Part shown: positions 35,626 to 44,903 of the stretch, in pieces
Numbering within the stretch: the stretch's first letter is position 1
Layout: every line of letters begins with the position of its first letter
Assembly: GCA_002731875.1 (NCBI GenBank)
Contig: PCCY01000013.1
Span: 1 to 64,000, forward strand
Length of the DNA stretch: 64,000 nucleotides
Direction of reading: 5' to 3'
DNA from: Roseobacter sp.
GTDB taxonomy: Bacteria > Pseudomonadota > Alphaproteobacteria > Rhodobacterales > Rhodobacteraceae
Notes under the pieces: generated by a model
Database searches by the model: none
Told to the model about the DNA's origin: nothing
The model's input: only the letters and a program-made list of their open reading frames with translations
Position numbers and translations under genes: made by a program

Positions 35626-36960
35626 ATGAAGAACTGGCTCCGCAAACATCCACAGGTCCGTACAATTCGCGTGGCCGCCGCCGACTTGAATGGACAGGCA
35701 CGCGGCAAACGCATTCCCTCGCGCTTTGCCGATAAAGTGGTCGAAGATGGTACACGTTTTCCGATGTCGGTGCTGAACCTCGATATTTGGGGCGAAGACA
35801 TCGACGATAGTCCGTTGGTGTTTGAATCCGGTGATGCCGATGGGATCTTACGCCCTACTGAGCGTGGCTTTCTGCCGATGCCCTGGCTGGATGCGCCGTC
35901 CGCGTTGCTTCCGATCTGGATGTTTCACGAAGACGGACGCCCCTATGGCGGTGACCCGCGCCATGCCCTGCGTGCGGTGCTGGACCGATACAAGGAACAC
36001 GGCCTTACCCCTGTGTGCGCAGTCGAGCTCGAGTTTTTCCTGATCGACGATTCTGGCCGCAAGCTTCAGGTGCCACTGTCACCGCGTTCGGGAAAGCGAC
36101 GCAAGGCCGCCGAGACTTTGTCAATTCGGGCGCTGGATCAGTTCGACGAATTCTTTACCGATCTTTATGATGCCTGCGAGGAAATGGACATCCCCGCTGA
36201 CACGGCAATTTCCGAGGCGGGCTTGGGCCAGTTCGAGATCAACCTGATGCATTGCGACGATGCGCTTCGCGCCGCCGATGATGCCTGGCTGTTCAAGATG
36301 CTGGTCAAGGGGCTGGCGCGTCGCCACGGCTTTGCCGCAAGCTTCATGGCCAAACCGTATGAAGATTATCCCGGATCGGGGCTTCACACACACTTTTCCG
36401 TGCTGGACAAGACAGGGGAAAATGTCTTTGACAACGGCGGCCCGGAAGGCACGGCATTGATGCGCCACGCCGTTGCGGGGTGTATGAACGCAATGGCTGG
36501 CAGCGCGTTGGTGTTCGCACCCCATGCCAACAGCTTTGACCGGATGGTACCCGGGGCCCATGCACCCACAGGTATTTCTTGGGCTTACGAAAACCGGACG
36601 TCCTCCATCCGCATTCCGTCAGGCAGCCACAAGGCGCGACGGATCGAACACCGCGTATCCGGCGGGGATGTGAACCCCTATCTGATGCTGGCGGCGGTTC
36701 TGGGGGCCGCGATGAACGGGATAGAGGACGGCACCGAGCCGCCCGCACCGATCACCGGGAATGCCTATACCGCCGGTCTGCCCCAGATACCCGGCGACTG
36801 GAAATCCGCTATTGATGCGTTTGAAGCGTCCCCCGAAGTTGCACGGATATTCGCGCCGGAAATGATACGTAATTTCATCCTGACCAAACGCCAGGAACTG
36901 CATTATATGCAGGAGCTGACTCCGCAAGAGCAGGTCGAAATCTATCTTGATACCGTTTGA
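35626..36960 (+). CDS. Glutamine-synthetase-like ligase (gamma-glutamylpolyamine synthetase type), copy 1
   Basis: This 444-residue glutamine-synthetase-fold enzyme has an N-terminal beta-grasp domain (VRTIRVAAADLNGQARGKRIP) and a C-terminal catalytic domain with VCAVELEFFLID and GQFEINLMHCDD metal-binding blocks, KPYEDYPGSGLHTHFSV and the nucleotide-binding region SGSHKARRIEHRVSGGDVNPYLMLAA. Enzymes of this type attach glutamate to amines (PuuA-like). I chose the ATG at 35626 with AAGGTG upstream over an open GTG at 35557. The amidotransferase and a second ligase follow at once. Confidence 0.9.
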   Translation: MKNWLRKHPQVRTIRVAAADLNGQARGKRIPSRFADKVVEDGTRFPMSVLNLDIWGEDIDDSPLVFESGDADGILRPTERGFLPMPWLDAPSALLPIWMFHEDGRPYGGDPRHALRAVLDRYKEHGLTPVCAVELEFFLIDDSGRKLQVPLSPRSGKRRKAAETLSIRALDQFDEFFTDLYDACEEMDIPADTAISEAGLGQFEINLMHCDDALRAADDAWLFKMLVKGLARRHGFAASFMAKPYEDYPGSGLHTHFSVLDKTGENVFDNGGPEGTALMRHAVAGCMNAMAGSALVFAPHANSFDRMVPGAHAPTGISWAYENRTSSIRIPSGSHKARRIEHRVSGGDVNPYLMLAAVLGAAMNGIEDGTEPPAPITGNAYTAGLPQIPGDWKSAIDAFEASPEVARIFAPEMIRNFILTKRQELHYMQELTPQEQVEIYLDTV

Positions 36961-36972
36961 AAAGGTAAACCC

Positions 36973-37653
36973 ATGAAAATCGGCATTCTTCAAACCGGCC
37001 ATTCGCCTGACAACATGAAAGAGGCAATGGGTGACTATGGCCAGATGTTCGAAAAGCTTTTGGATAACCGTGGTTTCACGTTCCAGATATGGTCCGTCGT
37101 GGACAACGAATTCCCGGCGTCCGCGATGGATGCCGACGGGTGGCTGATCACCGGATCCAAGTTCGGCGCGTATGAAGATCACGACTGGATCGCACCATTG
37201 GAAGAGTTGATCCGCGCCATTCGCGAGACTGGCAAGCCCTTGGTCGGCGTTTGCTTTGGTCATCAGATCATCGCCCAGGCGCTTGGCGGGACGGTAGAGA
37301 AATTTGCCGGTGGCTGGGCCGTCGGGCGCACCGAATATACCATCGAGGGCAAGAAGCTGGCATTGAACGCCTGGCACCAAGATCAAGTTACCGCTTTGCC
37401 CGCCGATGCCAAGGTCGTAGGGTCGTCAGAGTTTTGTGCGAACGCGGCCTTGCTCTATGATGATAACATCTGGACCATCCAGCCACACCCCGAGTTTGGG
37501 CATGACTTTATTGACGGGTTAATCCGGACGCGCGGCCGCGGGGTGGTACCTGATCGTCAGCTTGACGCCGCCGCCGCTCTTTTGGATGCGCCCACCGACA
37601 ATGCCAAAATCGCGGATCATATCGCTGACTTTTTCAAAAAAGAGAGATCATAA
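36973..37653 (+). CDS. Class I glutamine amidotransferase (PuuD-like)
   Basis: This 226-residue protein of the GATase1 fold has the nucleophilic cysteine in PLVGVCFGHQIIAQALGG and the His/Glu of the triad in TIQPHPEFGHDF. It resembles GMP-synthase-type amidotransferases and the proteins clustered with gamma-glutamyl ligases. In the Puu pathway a class I GATase (PuuD) hydrolyses gamma-glutamyl-GABA, which fits this setting. Its stop and the next ATG overlap as TAATG. Whether it acts as a hydrolase here is inferred from context. Confidence 0.85.
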   Translation: MKIGILQTGHSPDNMKEAMGDYGQMFEKLLDNRGFTFQIWSVVDNEFPASAMDADGWLITGSKFGAYEDHDWIAPLEELIRAIRETGKPLVGVCFGHQIIAQALGGTVEKFAGGWAVGRTEYTIEGKKLALNAWHQDQVTALPADAKVVGSSEFCANAALLYDDNIWTIQPHPEFGHDFIDGLIRTRGRGVVPDRQLDAAAALLDAPTDNAKIADHIADFFKKERS

Positions 37654-39011
37654 TGTCCGACTGGCTTGACAAGTTACCTGCGGCCGCACGCGAATATCTG
37701 GACGACAAAAGGTTGGACGAGGTCGAATGTATTATTCCGGACTTGCCCGGTATCGCTCGTGGCAAGGCGGTACCTGCGACAAAGTTTGCCCGGCAAGAGT
37801 ATTTCCATTTGCCCGACAGCATTTTCTACCAGACCATCACTGGCGAATGGGGCGAAGCCGCTGGCGCTGACGGGTTTATCGAAAAGGATATGATCCTGCG
37901 CCCCGACATGTCGACAGCGACAGCCGCACCCTGGACTGCTGACTGGACCTTGCAGATTATTCATGACGCCTATGACCGTGACGGTAATGCGGTGGAGTAT
38001 TCCCCGCGCAATGTATTAAAGCGCGTGGTCGAACTTTACCGTGCTCAGGGGTGGGAACCAGTCGTCGCGCCCGAGATGGAGTTCTTTCTGGTTGCCCGCA
38101 ATCTGGACCCCGCACATGAAATCAAGCCGATGATGGGCCGATCAGGGCGCCCGGCTGCGGCGCGGCAGGCCTATTCAATGACTGCGGTGGATGAATTCGG
38201 CCCGGTGATCGACGACATTTATGATTTTGCCGAGGCCCAGGGGTTTGAGATTGACGGCATTACTCAAGAGGGCGGAGCCGGACAGCTTGAGATCAACCTG
38301 ATCCATGGCGACCCGGTTCGCCTCGCTGACGAGGTCTTTTACTTCAAACGCCTCATACGCGAAGCAGCGCTGCGCCATGATTGCTATGCAACCTTCATGG
38401 CCAAACCAATCGCGAACGAGCCTGGCAGCGCGATGCATATTCATCATTCGGTGCTGGATGCTGAAACCGGCGAAAACATGTTTTCGGACGCACAGGGTGA
38501 TGAAACCGATACGTTCTATCACTTTATCGCCGGCATGCAGAACCACATGCCTGACGCACTGGCGGTGATTGCACCCTATGTGAACAGCTATCGCCGGTAT
38601 GTGAAGGATCACGCCGCTCCTATTAACCTTGAATGGGGTCGCGATAACCGTACCACCGGGATACGTATCCCGTTGTCCAAGCCATCATCGCGCCGTGTGG
38701 AAAACCGACTGGCCGGGATGGATTGCAACCCTTACCTTGGTATCGCTGCATCACTTGCATGCGGATATCTGGGGTTGATGGAAAAGAAACAACCAAAGCC
38801 CGAGTTCAAGGGCGACGCCTACCATGGCGATGGAGATATCCCCCAGGTCCTTGGGTCGGCACTGGATCTATTCGAAGATGCGGTCGGCCTGCATGAAGTA
38901 TTGGGCCCAGAGTTCGCCCGTGTATATGCGATCGTCAAACGCGCCGAGTATGAGGAATTTCTTCACGTTATCTCACCTTGGGAACGCGAGTTTCTTTTGA
39001 TGAACGTCTGA
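37653..39011 (+). CDS. Glutamine-synthetase-like ligase (gamma-glutamylpolyamine synthetase type), copy 2
   Basis: This 452-residue paralogue of the gene at 35626 has VEFIIPDLPG-like (here VECIIPDLPGIARGKAVP) in the N-terminal domain, EPVVAPEMEFFLVARN and GAGQLEINLIHGDP in the metal site, KPIANEPGSAMHIHHSV, and SSRRVENRLAGMDCNPYLGIAA near the end. It starts inside the amidotransferase stop codon (TAATG), so it is translationally coupled. Two ligases in one cluster suggest either different amine substrates or a heteromeric enzyme. Confidence 0.9.
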   Translation: MSDWLDKLPAAAREYLDDKRLDEVECIIPDLPGIARGKAVPATKFARQEYFHLPDSIFYQTITGEWGEAAGADGFIEKDMILRPDMSTATAAPWTADWTLQIIHDAYDRDGNAVEYSPRNVLKRVVELYRAQGWEPVVAPEMEFFLVARNLDPAHEIKPMMGRSGRPAAARQAYSMTAVDEFGPVIDDIYDFAEAQGFEIDGITQEGGAGQLEINLIHGDPVRLADEVFYFKRLIREAALRHDCYATFMAKPIANEPGSAMHIHHSVLDAETGENMFSDAQGDETDTFYHFIAGMQNHMPDALAVIAPYVNSYRRYVKDHAAPINLEWGRDNRTTGIRIPLSKPSSRRVENRLAGMDCNPYLGIAASLACGYLGLMEKKQPKPEFKGDAYHGDGDIPQVLGSALDLFEDAVGLHEVLGPEFARVYAIVKRAEYEEFLHVISPWEREFLLMNV

Positions 39012-39084
39012 GCGCGCTGGAAGCGATGGATGCCTCCGGCGGGGATTTTCAACCATTTGGAAATAGAGGAAGCGGCCTGCATCG

Positions 39085-40389
39085 ATGAATCTCCTATACG
39101 CCAATGACGAAAAAGGCACCTACCCCAAGAGCTGGTACGCGGCGACCCGTTTGCCAAGCGTCGGCTTTGCGCCACTGCAGGAGCGTATCACCGCCGATGT
39201 GTGTGTGGTGGGTGCCGGATACACCGGACTTTCTGCGGCGCTGCATCTGGCCCAGGCTGGCCGGCGTGTTGTGTTGCTGGAGGCACAGCGGGTAGGTTTC
39301 GGCGCTTCGGGGCGGAACGGCGGCCAGTTGGGTAGCGGTCAGCGCGTTGATCAACAAGCACTTGAGAGGATGCTGGGGATCGATACGGCCCGCCGATTGT
39401 GGGAGCTTGGTGAAGACGCCAAGGCATTGGTCAAAGAGCTGATTGTTCAGCATGATATCGAATGTTATTTGAAACCCGGGGTTGCCTGGGCCGCATCCCG
39501 CAACGCTGACGTGCAACACCTTCACCGCTATGCCGGGTTCTTGAATGATCGTTATGGCTATGACCGGATGGAAACCCTTAGTCGCGAAGGTTTGCACGAG
39601 ATCTGCCCATCGCCGGACTACAGCGGGGGAATTCTGGATATGGATGCCGCCCATCTGCATCCGCTGAACCTGGCGCTTGGGCTTACGCAGGCAGCAAAAG
39701 CCGCAGGTGCACGTATCTTTGAACAAAGTGCGGTTCGAGCCATCCATGAAGGTGCCAGGGTCACCGTACAGACGGAAGCCGGGCGTGTAGCCGCTGATCA
39801 TGTCGTGCTGGCGTGTAACGGGTATCTTGGTAATCTGAACCGACAGGTTGCAGCTCGTGTCATGCCGATCAATAATTTCATTGTGGCCACCGAACCGCTT
39901 GGCGGCAGGGTTGACGACGTATTGCGCCGCGACGTCGCGGTGGCGGATAGCCGGTTCGTCGTCAATTACTTTCGTCTCAGCCATGACGGCAGGTTGCTTT
40001 TTGGCGGAGGGGAGAGCTATGGCTATCGCTTCCCCACAGATATCGCCGCGAAGGTAAGACGACCAATGACTGAGATATTTCCGTCCCTTAAAGATGTCGC
40101 CATTGACTATGCGTGGGGTGGAACCTTGGCGATTACCATGAAACGCATGCCTTATGTATCACGCGTGGCCCCAAATATCTTGTCTGCGTCGGGGTATTCA
40201 GGTCACGGAGTAGGTACGGCGGTACATGCGGGCCAATTGATGGCGCGTGCGATCCAGGGCGATTCAGATGGCTTTAATACGATGAGCGTCATTCCTGCTC
40301 TGCCTTTTCCGGGTGGCACCTCATTGCGCCCTCCTTTACTGGCGCTGGCGATGACGTGGTATAGCCTCCGCGACAGACTAGGTATCTAG
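39085..40389 (+). CDS. FAD-dependent oxidoreductase (DAO family, PuuB-like)
   Basis: This 434-residue DadA/glycine-oxidase family protein has the FAD-binding Rossmann motif VVGAGYTGLSAALHLAQAG near residue 35, followed by GFGASGRNGGQLGSGQ, which is typical of gamma-glutamylputrescine oxidase relatives. The C-terminal region has GYSGHGVGTAVHAGQL. It would oxidise the gamma-glutamylated amine made by the two ligases upstream, yielding an aldehyde and hydrogen peroxide. A 73-base gap separates it from the ligase gene. Its N-terminus is not exported. Confidence 0.9.
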   Translation: MNLLYANDEKGTYPKSWYAATRLPSVGFAPLQERITADVCVVGAGYTGLSAALHLAQAGRRVVLLEAQRVGFGASGRNGGQLGSGQRVDQQALERMLGIDTARRLWELGEDAKALVKELIVQHDIECYLKPGVAWAASRNADVQHLHRYAGFLNDRYGYDRMETLSREGLHEICPSPDYSGGILDMDAAHLHPLNLALGLTQAAKAAGARIFEQSAVRAIHEGARVTVQTEAGRVAADHVVLACNGYLGNLNRQVAARVMPINNFIVATEPLGGRVDDVLRRDVAVADSRFVVNYFRLSHDGRLLFGGGESYGYRFPTDIAAKVRRPMTEIFPSLKDVAIDYAWGGTLAITMKRMPYVSRVAPNILSASGYSGHGVGTAVHAGQLMARAIQGDSDGFNTMSVIPALPFPGGTSLRPPLLALAMTWYSLRDRLGI

Positions 40390-40484
40390 TCACAATATAT
40401 TCACATCGCTGAACGTCGAAATTGCTTGGTGTGGATGCGCGCTTGTTTTACATTTCCGGAAACTACTATTCAGGATTTTGAAAT

Positions 40485-41663
40485 ATGCCCCTGCCAGACC
40501 TGCAAAGAGCCGAACCTATTCCGGACAGCGCGCGTATCGAAATCGAACGGCTTTTACAAAGCGGTGATCTGTTTCGATACACCGCTTCCAAGGACGCACC
40601 TGTTTCATTGCTGGAGGCAGAATTTGCGCGGATGATGGGCAGCACCTATGCGCTTGCGGTCTCGTCATGTTCGGCAGCACTTTTCCTGTCGCTGCTGGCA
40701 CTTGATTTACCGCGCGACGCCAAGGTGATGATCCCAGGGTTTACATTTGCGGCGGTACCATCGGCCGTCGTGCATGCCAATTGCATCCCCATACTCTGTG
40801 AAGTCGGCGACGATTACCGGATCGATCTGGCTGATTTCTCAGCAAAGCTTCCTTCGGTGGACGCAGTTATCATCAGCCATATGCGCGGTCACACGTCGGA
40901 CATGGATGCTATCATGACCCTGTGCAATGCCGCCAGCATTCCGGTGATCGAAGACGCCGCTCATTCGTTGGGTACCCTGTGGCATGACAGAAAGATCGGG
41001 ACCATTGGCCAGATCGGCTGCTTCTCGTTCCAGTCCTATAAGATGATCAATGCAGGCGAAGGCGGCATATTGATCACTGACGACGAGAACCTCATTGCCC
41101 GCGCGATCATCATGTCCGGAGCCTACGAACACAATTGGAAGAAACACCCCGGCGTTTCCCAGGCGTGCACGAAGTGGCAAAACAAGTTGCCTCTTTACAA
41201 TCTGCGGATGAATAACCTTTCGGCGGCGCTGGCACGCTCACAACTGCCCGAGCTGCCCCGCCGCATCGCAGACGGCTTGCGTAACCATGATCTCGTCGCG
41301 GCCCGTCTCGAGACTTGCCCATACATCGTGGTTCCTCCGGCCTTGGCACCAGAAACCCGGGCGCCGGATTCCATTCAGTTCAACCTTATCAATCTCGATG
41401 ACAAATCGATTACGGCTTTTGCTGACGCCTGCGCTGCCGCAGGTGTCAAGGTTCAGGTGTTTGGCCTAAGCACCGACAATGCCCGCGCATTTTGGAATTG
41501 GGAATTTATCGAGCCTCGGCAGGATCTGCCCAAAACCCGCAAGATGCTAATGTCTGCGTGCGACCTGCGGCTCCCCGTGCAGCTTCAACCAGATGACCTG
41601 GAGGCGGTCACCGACGTTGTATTGGGTGCCCTGAATTCGGTCATCAAAGCAGTTGCAGCGTGA
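40485..41663 (+). CDS. DegT/DnrJ/EryC1/StrS-family aminotransferase
   Basis: This 392-residue PLP enzyme has the Schiff-base lysine in FSFQSYKMINAGEGG, a PLP-binding ALAVSSCSAALFLSLL block and VIEDAAHSLG. DegT-family members usually transaminate nucleotide sugars or aminocyclitols, so its place after amine catabolism genes is unusual. The length is typical. It starts 95 bases after the oxidoreductase; the ATG lies within a TTTGAAATATG context without a strong ribosome site. The native substrate cannot be read from the sequence; a role in amine transfer from the imported compound is only a guess. Confidence 0.86.
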   Translation: MPLPDLQRAEPIPDSARIEIERLLQSGDLFRYTASKDAPVSLLEAEFARMMGSTYALAVSSCSAALFLSLLALDLPRDAKVMIPGFTFAAVPSAVVHANCIPILCEVGDDYRIDLADFSAKLPSVDAVIISHMRGHTSDMDAIMTLCNAASIPVIEDAAHSLGTLWHDRKIGTIGQIGCFSFQSYKMINAGEGGILITDDENLIARAIIMSGAYEHNWKKHPGVSQACTKWQNKLPLYNLRMNNLSAALARSQLPELPRRIADGLRNHDLVAARLETCPYIVVPPALAPETRAPDSIQFNLINLDDKSITAFADACAAAGVKVQVFGLSTDNARAFWNWEFIEPRQDLPKTRKMLMSACDLRLPVQLQPDDLEAVTDVVLGALNSVIKAVAA

Positions 41664-41771
41664 TATTCGCGTTTCATTTTGCCAGATAAACTCCCGCCGG
41701 AGGCACCGACATTACCCACTGACACTACATCGCATCTGGGTCGCTCCGCCTGGCCCCAACTGTCATAACGC

Positions 41772-41790
41772 GGGCGGCTCGGAGCCGCCC
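41772..41790. terminator. GC-rich hairpin between the DegT and phaR genes
   Basis: GGGCGGC and GCCGCCC pair around TCGGA between two convergent genes, seven bases from the phaR stop. There is no T-run on either side, so termination is uncertain. Confidence 0.4.
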
Positions 41791-41796
41791 CAAAAG

Positions 41797-42360
41797 CTAT
41801 TTCAGCTTCGACAGCTTCTCTTGCAGCTCTGCCAGTTGTTTTTTGATGGTCTCCAGATCTTCACCCTGACCAGCTTTGGCGGGTGGCTCTTTTTCGGACC
41901 CGGGAACGCTGGGCCAAGCCGTAGGAATCTTTCCGGTCATGGCTTTCATGAATGCTTCCTGCTGAGCCTGCATGACCTTGAAACCCGGCATCTTTGCCAT
42001 CGGGTTAATCGTGTTCATGTTTTCCAGAACCCGTGACTGGCCATCGCGCAGCATATCAAAGGATGCCTTGAGAAATTGCGGCACCACGCTGGCCCCCGGT
42101 GACATATAGCTGCGCACCAGATCGTTCAAAACGTCCACCGGAAGCACCGATTCACCGCGGCTTTCGTGCTCTGCGATAATCTGCAAGAGATACTGCCGGG
42201 TCAGGTCATCCCCGGATTTCAGATCGACGATCTGCACTTCGCGCCCATCACGGATGAAGCCGGATATGTCGTCGAGCGTTACATAGTCGCTTGTTTCGGT
42301 GTTATAAAGTCTGCGGCTGGCATAACGTTTGATGAGCAGTGGCTTGACAGTGTCGGTCAC
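41797..42360 (-). CDS. phaR: Polyhydroxyalkanoate synthesis repressor PhaR
   Basis: This 187-residue regulator of PHB metabolism has an N-terminal DNA-binding domain that starts IKRYASRRLYNTETSDYVTLDDI, and VQIVDLKSGDDLTRQYLLQII follows in the PHB-accumulation regulatory domain. The C-terminus is rich in Gln/Lys/Leu and probably helical. PhaR represses phasin and its own gene and is released when it binds nascent PHB. A perfect CTGC-N3-GCAG box lies 25 bases upstream of the ATG, which fits autoregulation. Confidence 0.93.
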   Translation of the reverse strand: MTDTVKPLLIKRYASRRLYNTETSDYVTLDDISGFIRDGREVQIVDLKSGDDLTRQYLLQIIAEHESRGESVLPVDVLNDLVRSYMSPGASVVPQFLKASFDMLRDGQSRVLENMNTINPMAKMPGFKVMQAQQEAFMKAMTGKIPTAWPSVPGSEKEPPAKAGQGEDLETIKKQLAELQEKLSKLK

Positions 42361-42384
42361 GGCGGATCCTTTTCAAAATGCGTG

Positions 42385-42395
42385 CTGCACCGCAG
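42385..42395. promoter_or_regulatory. PhaR box upstream of phaR
   Basis: CTGC-ACC-GCAG is an exact match to the CTGC-N3/4-GCAG sequence known for PhaR in Paracoccus and Rhodobacter. Its position just before the phaR start supports autorepression. Confidence 0.7.
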
Positions 42396-42430
42396 CTTAG
42401 GACAGCCGAAAAGAAAAAGATAGATGCCAC

Positions 42431-42461
42431 AAAAAAAGGCAGGCTCAAAAAGCCTGCCTTT
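42431..42461 (-). terminator. Rho-independent terminator after the phasin gene
   Basis: On the minus strand, AAAGGCAGGCT and AGCCTGCCTTT form an 11-base stem around TTTTG and run into a T-tract. It lies 35 bases beyond the phasin stop and separates phasin from phaR. Confidence 0.9.
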
Positions 42462-42495
42462 GAAACTCGTCAACCATTGATTATCGATTAACGGC

Positions 42496-42939
42496 TTACT
42501 TGGTTGTCGCTTTTTTAGATGCTGCTGTCGCGTCAGCTGTGGCTTTCTTGACCGCGGCTGTAGCTTCTTCCGACATATCTTTGCCGGCCGCCATCATCAG
42601 CTCAACTGTGTCCATTTGAACCTTTTTGGCGATCTCTGCGAAAGCTGCCATGTGCTCGGCGGCTACTTCGGCAGAAGCAGAAGTAAACTCGGTCATGGCT
42701 TTTGCATAGTCGGCAGGCTCTTGCTTTACCTTCGACATGTCAGACAGCTTTGCCAGCGTGTCTTTTGTCCACTTGTTGGAGATTTCCGCGGATTTTTCAG
42801 CGGCCGTCAGCGCAACGCCGGACAGTTTCTCGTTCAGTGTAGCAGTGGTCTTGAACGCATCGCTCATGGCGGATGTATCGATTGGGAAGGCTCCCATAAC
42901 GTCTTTCATCATGGCGGCGATATCTGGTGTCTTTGTCAT
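42496..42939 (-). CDS. phaP: Phasin (PHB granule-associated protein)
   Basis: This 147-residue, helical, Ala/Lys/Glu/Thr-rich protein of the phasin_2 type has the family features MKDVMGAF near the start, EKSAEISNKWTKDTLAKLSDM in the middle, and an Ala/Lys-rich C-terminus (TAAVKKATADATAASKK). It coats PHB granules. It is the first gene read from a short minus-strand unit with a terminator behind it and PhaR boxes in front, as in Paracoccus and Rhodobacter. Confidence 0.93.
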   Translation of the reverse strand: MTKTPDIAAMMKDVMGAFPIDTSAMSDAFKTTATLNEKLSGVALTAAEKSAEISNKWTKDTLAKLSDMSKVKQEPADYAKAMTEFTSASAEVAAEHMAAFAEIAKKVQMDTVELMMAAGKDMSEEATAAVKKATADATAASKKATTK

Positions 42940-43004
42940 GGTAAACTCTCTTTCTGGGCTAAGCGGCGTTTACCGCTTCGTTATGACTGAGCCGTATATA
43001 CATG

Positions 43005-43015
43005 CTGCACTGCGG
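43005..43015. promoter_or_regulatory. Near-perfect PhaR box upstream of phaP
   Basis: CTGC-ACT-GCGG matches the PhaR sequence CTGC-N3-GCAG with one mismatch. It lies 66 bases upstream of the phasin start and 16 bases from a second, perfect box. Both would place PhaR over the phasin promoter. Confidence 0.6.
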
Positions 43016-43030
43016 CATTGCAAGTTTTTT

Positions 43031-43041
43031 CTGCAATGCAG
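43031..43041. promoter_or_regulatory. Perfect PhaR box upstream of phaP
   Basis: CTGC-AAT-GCAG is an exact match to the PhaR box. It forms a pair with the box at 43005-43015 in front of the phasin gene. Confidence 0.72.
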
Positions 43042-43076
43042 CATTTGAGTTTGTCCACTAATTTACCACAATTAGA

Positions 43077-44882
43077 TCAGCCCCTTGCCTTCCTGGTCAC
43101 ATAAGTTCCTGGAGCGTCGCCCAAAATTTCCTGGCCGTTGTCACCGGGATTACGCGCTTGGATCTGCTTTTTGGATCGATTCGCCAGCCAGTCTCCCCAT
43201 CTCGGCCACCATGATTCCTTGTGAAACGTCGCGCCTTGCAACCATGCTTCGTGGTCAAGCCCGGTAGCGGCGTTGGTGTAATGCCCATACTTGCCTTTGC
43301 TGGGTGGATTGACGATCCCGGCGATGTGGCCTGATTGGGTCATGATAAAGGTCTTGTCCTTACTCCCCATCATCTGAACGCCGCGATAACTGTCTTTCCA
43401 GGGTGCAATATGATCGGTTTCGCAACCAACCGCGCATAGCGGCACATCGATATCGCTCAGTTCCAGATGGTGGCCCAACAAATCAAAGCCTCCATCGGCC
43501 AGCCTGTTCTGCTGACAAAGCCCGCGAAGATATTCCATCGCCATGCGTTCGGGCAGATTTGCGCCGTCGCCGTTCCAATACAGCAGGTCAAAAGCTGGGG
43601 GGGTGTCGCCCATCATATAGCTCTTGATCGCAGGCCCATAGACCAGATCATTCGACCGCAAGAAAGAGAATGTCCGCGCCATGATAATCGAAGGCAGAAT
43701 ACCTTTGTCTTTGGTTTCGGCTTCTATTCCGTCAATAAAGTCATCGGTCAGGAACGGTTGGAATTCGCCTTGATCCGAAAAATCTGTAAGCGCCGTGAAA
43801 AAGGTCGCAGACTTTACCGATGTATCACCGCGCTGCTTCATCAATGAAAGCGTGAGCGCCAGTGTGGTCCCTGCGATACAGTAGCCCACTGCGTTAACCT
43901 GATCCTCGCCGGTGATTTTCTTGACCTCATCAATAGCGGTCATGAATCCGTCCTGGATGTAGTCCCCCATACCGGTGTCGCGATAGGATCGGTCGGGGTT
44001 GATCCACGACACCATGAACAGGGTATGGCCCTGATCGACGATCCACTTCACCAGACTGTTCTGCTCTTTCAAATCCAGGATGTAAAACTTGTTGATCCAG
44101 GGTGGAAATATCACCACGGGTGTCGCGTGCACTGTCTCGGTGCTGGGGCTGTACTGGATAAGCTCGAACATCCGGTTGCGAAACACCACCTTGCCCGGCG
44201 ACGTTGCAATGTTGCGGCCAAGCTCAAAAGCGTTTTCATCGGCCAAGCGGACGACCAGCTCTCCGTTGTTGGCCTCAAGATCCGAGATCAGGTTTTCCAG
44301 GCCTTTGATAAGGCTTTCGCCTTCGGTCTGCACAGCGCGTTCCAAGGCATCGGGGTTGGTCGCCAGAAAATTCGTGGGGCTCATCATGTCGATAATCTGG
44401 CGACTGAAATATTGCAGGCGTCTTTTCTCGGCGGGCTCCAGGTCGCTGGCATCATTGACAGCTTGGCTCAGGGCTTCGGCATTGATGAGGTATTGCTGTT
44501 TGACAAAATTGAAATATGGATGCGAGCTCCATAACGGGTTGGCAAATCGGGGGTCATCGGGGGTTTTATCCTCGGGGGCTTTCAGCGACCCCTTGGCGAG
44601 AGCTTGCTGCGCCTCGATGAAATGTCCCACCGATTTACTCCAAAAGGACACTTGATGCTCGATCAGTTTGGCGGGGTTTTGCATGGCTTCGGACCAATAA
44701 GACTGCGCGGCTTTTGTAAACAGCTCTTGATTCGGGGCGTCTAGGCTTGATTGATGGGTTTCCCGACCAATCAGTATCTGCGTCAATCGTGCACCTAGTG
44801 CTTCAACTTTGTTCAGGTTTTCCGTCATCCTCGCCAATGCGGCAGTATTCGTGGCTTCGGTCGTGTTTGTTGTTGTTGTCAT
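43077..44882 (-). CDS. phaC: Class I poly(3-hydroxyalkanoate) synthase
   Basis: This 601-residue synthase polymerises 3-hydroxyacyl-CoA to PHB. The N-terminal region (about 1-200) has the FLATNPDALERAVQTEGESLIKGLENL motif common to class I enzymes. The alpha/beta-hydrolase core has the lipase-like box GYCIAGTTL with the nucleophile C335; the acidic residue and His fall in CETDHIAPWKD and TQSGHIAGIVNPPSK. It is divergent from the depolymerase gene; the 106-base gap holds a PhaR-like box. Length and domain order are normal. Confidence 0.96.
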   Translation of the reverse strand: MTTTTNTTEATNTAALARMTENLNKVEALGARLTQILIGRETHQSSLDAPNQELFTKAAQSYWSEAMQNPAKLIEHQVSFWSKSVGHFIEAQQALAKGSLKAPEDKTPDDPRFANPLWSSHPYFNFVKQQYLINAEALSQAVNDASDLEPAEKRRLQYFSRQIIDMMSPTNFLATNPDALERAVQTEGESLIKGLENLISDLEANNGELVVRLADENAFELGRNIATSPGKVVFRNRMFELIQYSPSTETVHATPVVIFPPWINKFYILDLKEQNSLVKWIVDQGHTLFMVSWINPDRSYRDTGMGDYIQDGFMTAIDEVKKITGEDQVNAVGYCIAGTTLALTLSLMKQRGDTSVKSATFFTALTDFSDQGEFQPFLTDDFIDGIEAETKDKGILPSIIMARTFSFLRSNDLVYGPAIKSYMMGDTPPAFDLLYWNGDGANLPERMAMEYLRGLCQQNRLADGGFDLLGHHLELSDIDVPLCAVGCETDHIAPWKDSYRGVQMMGSKDKTFIMTQSGHIAGIVNPPSKGKYGHYTNAATGLDHEAWLQGATFHKESWWPRWGDWLANRSKKQIQARNPGDNGQEILGDAPGTYVTRKARG

Positions 44883-44903
44883 GGTAACCGTTCCTCCCTA
44901 TGT

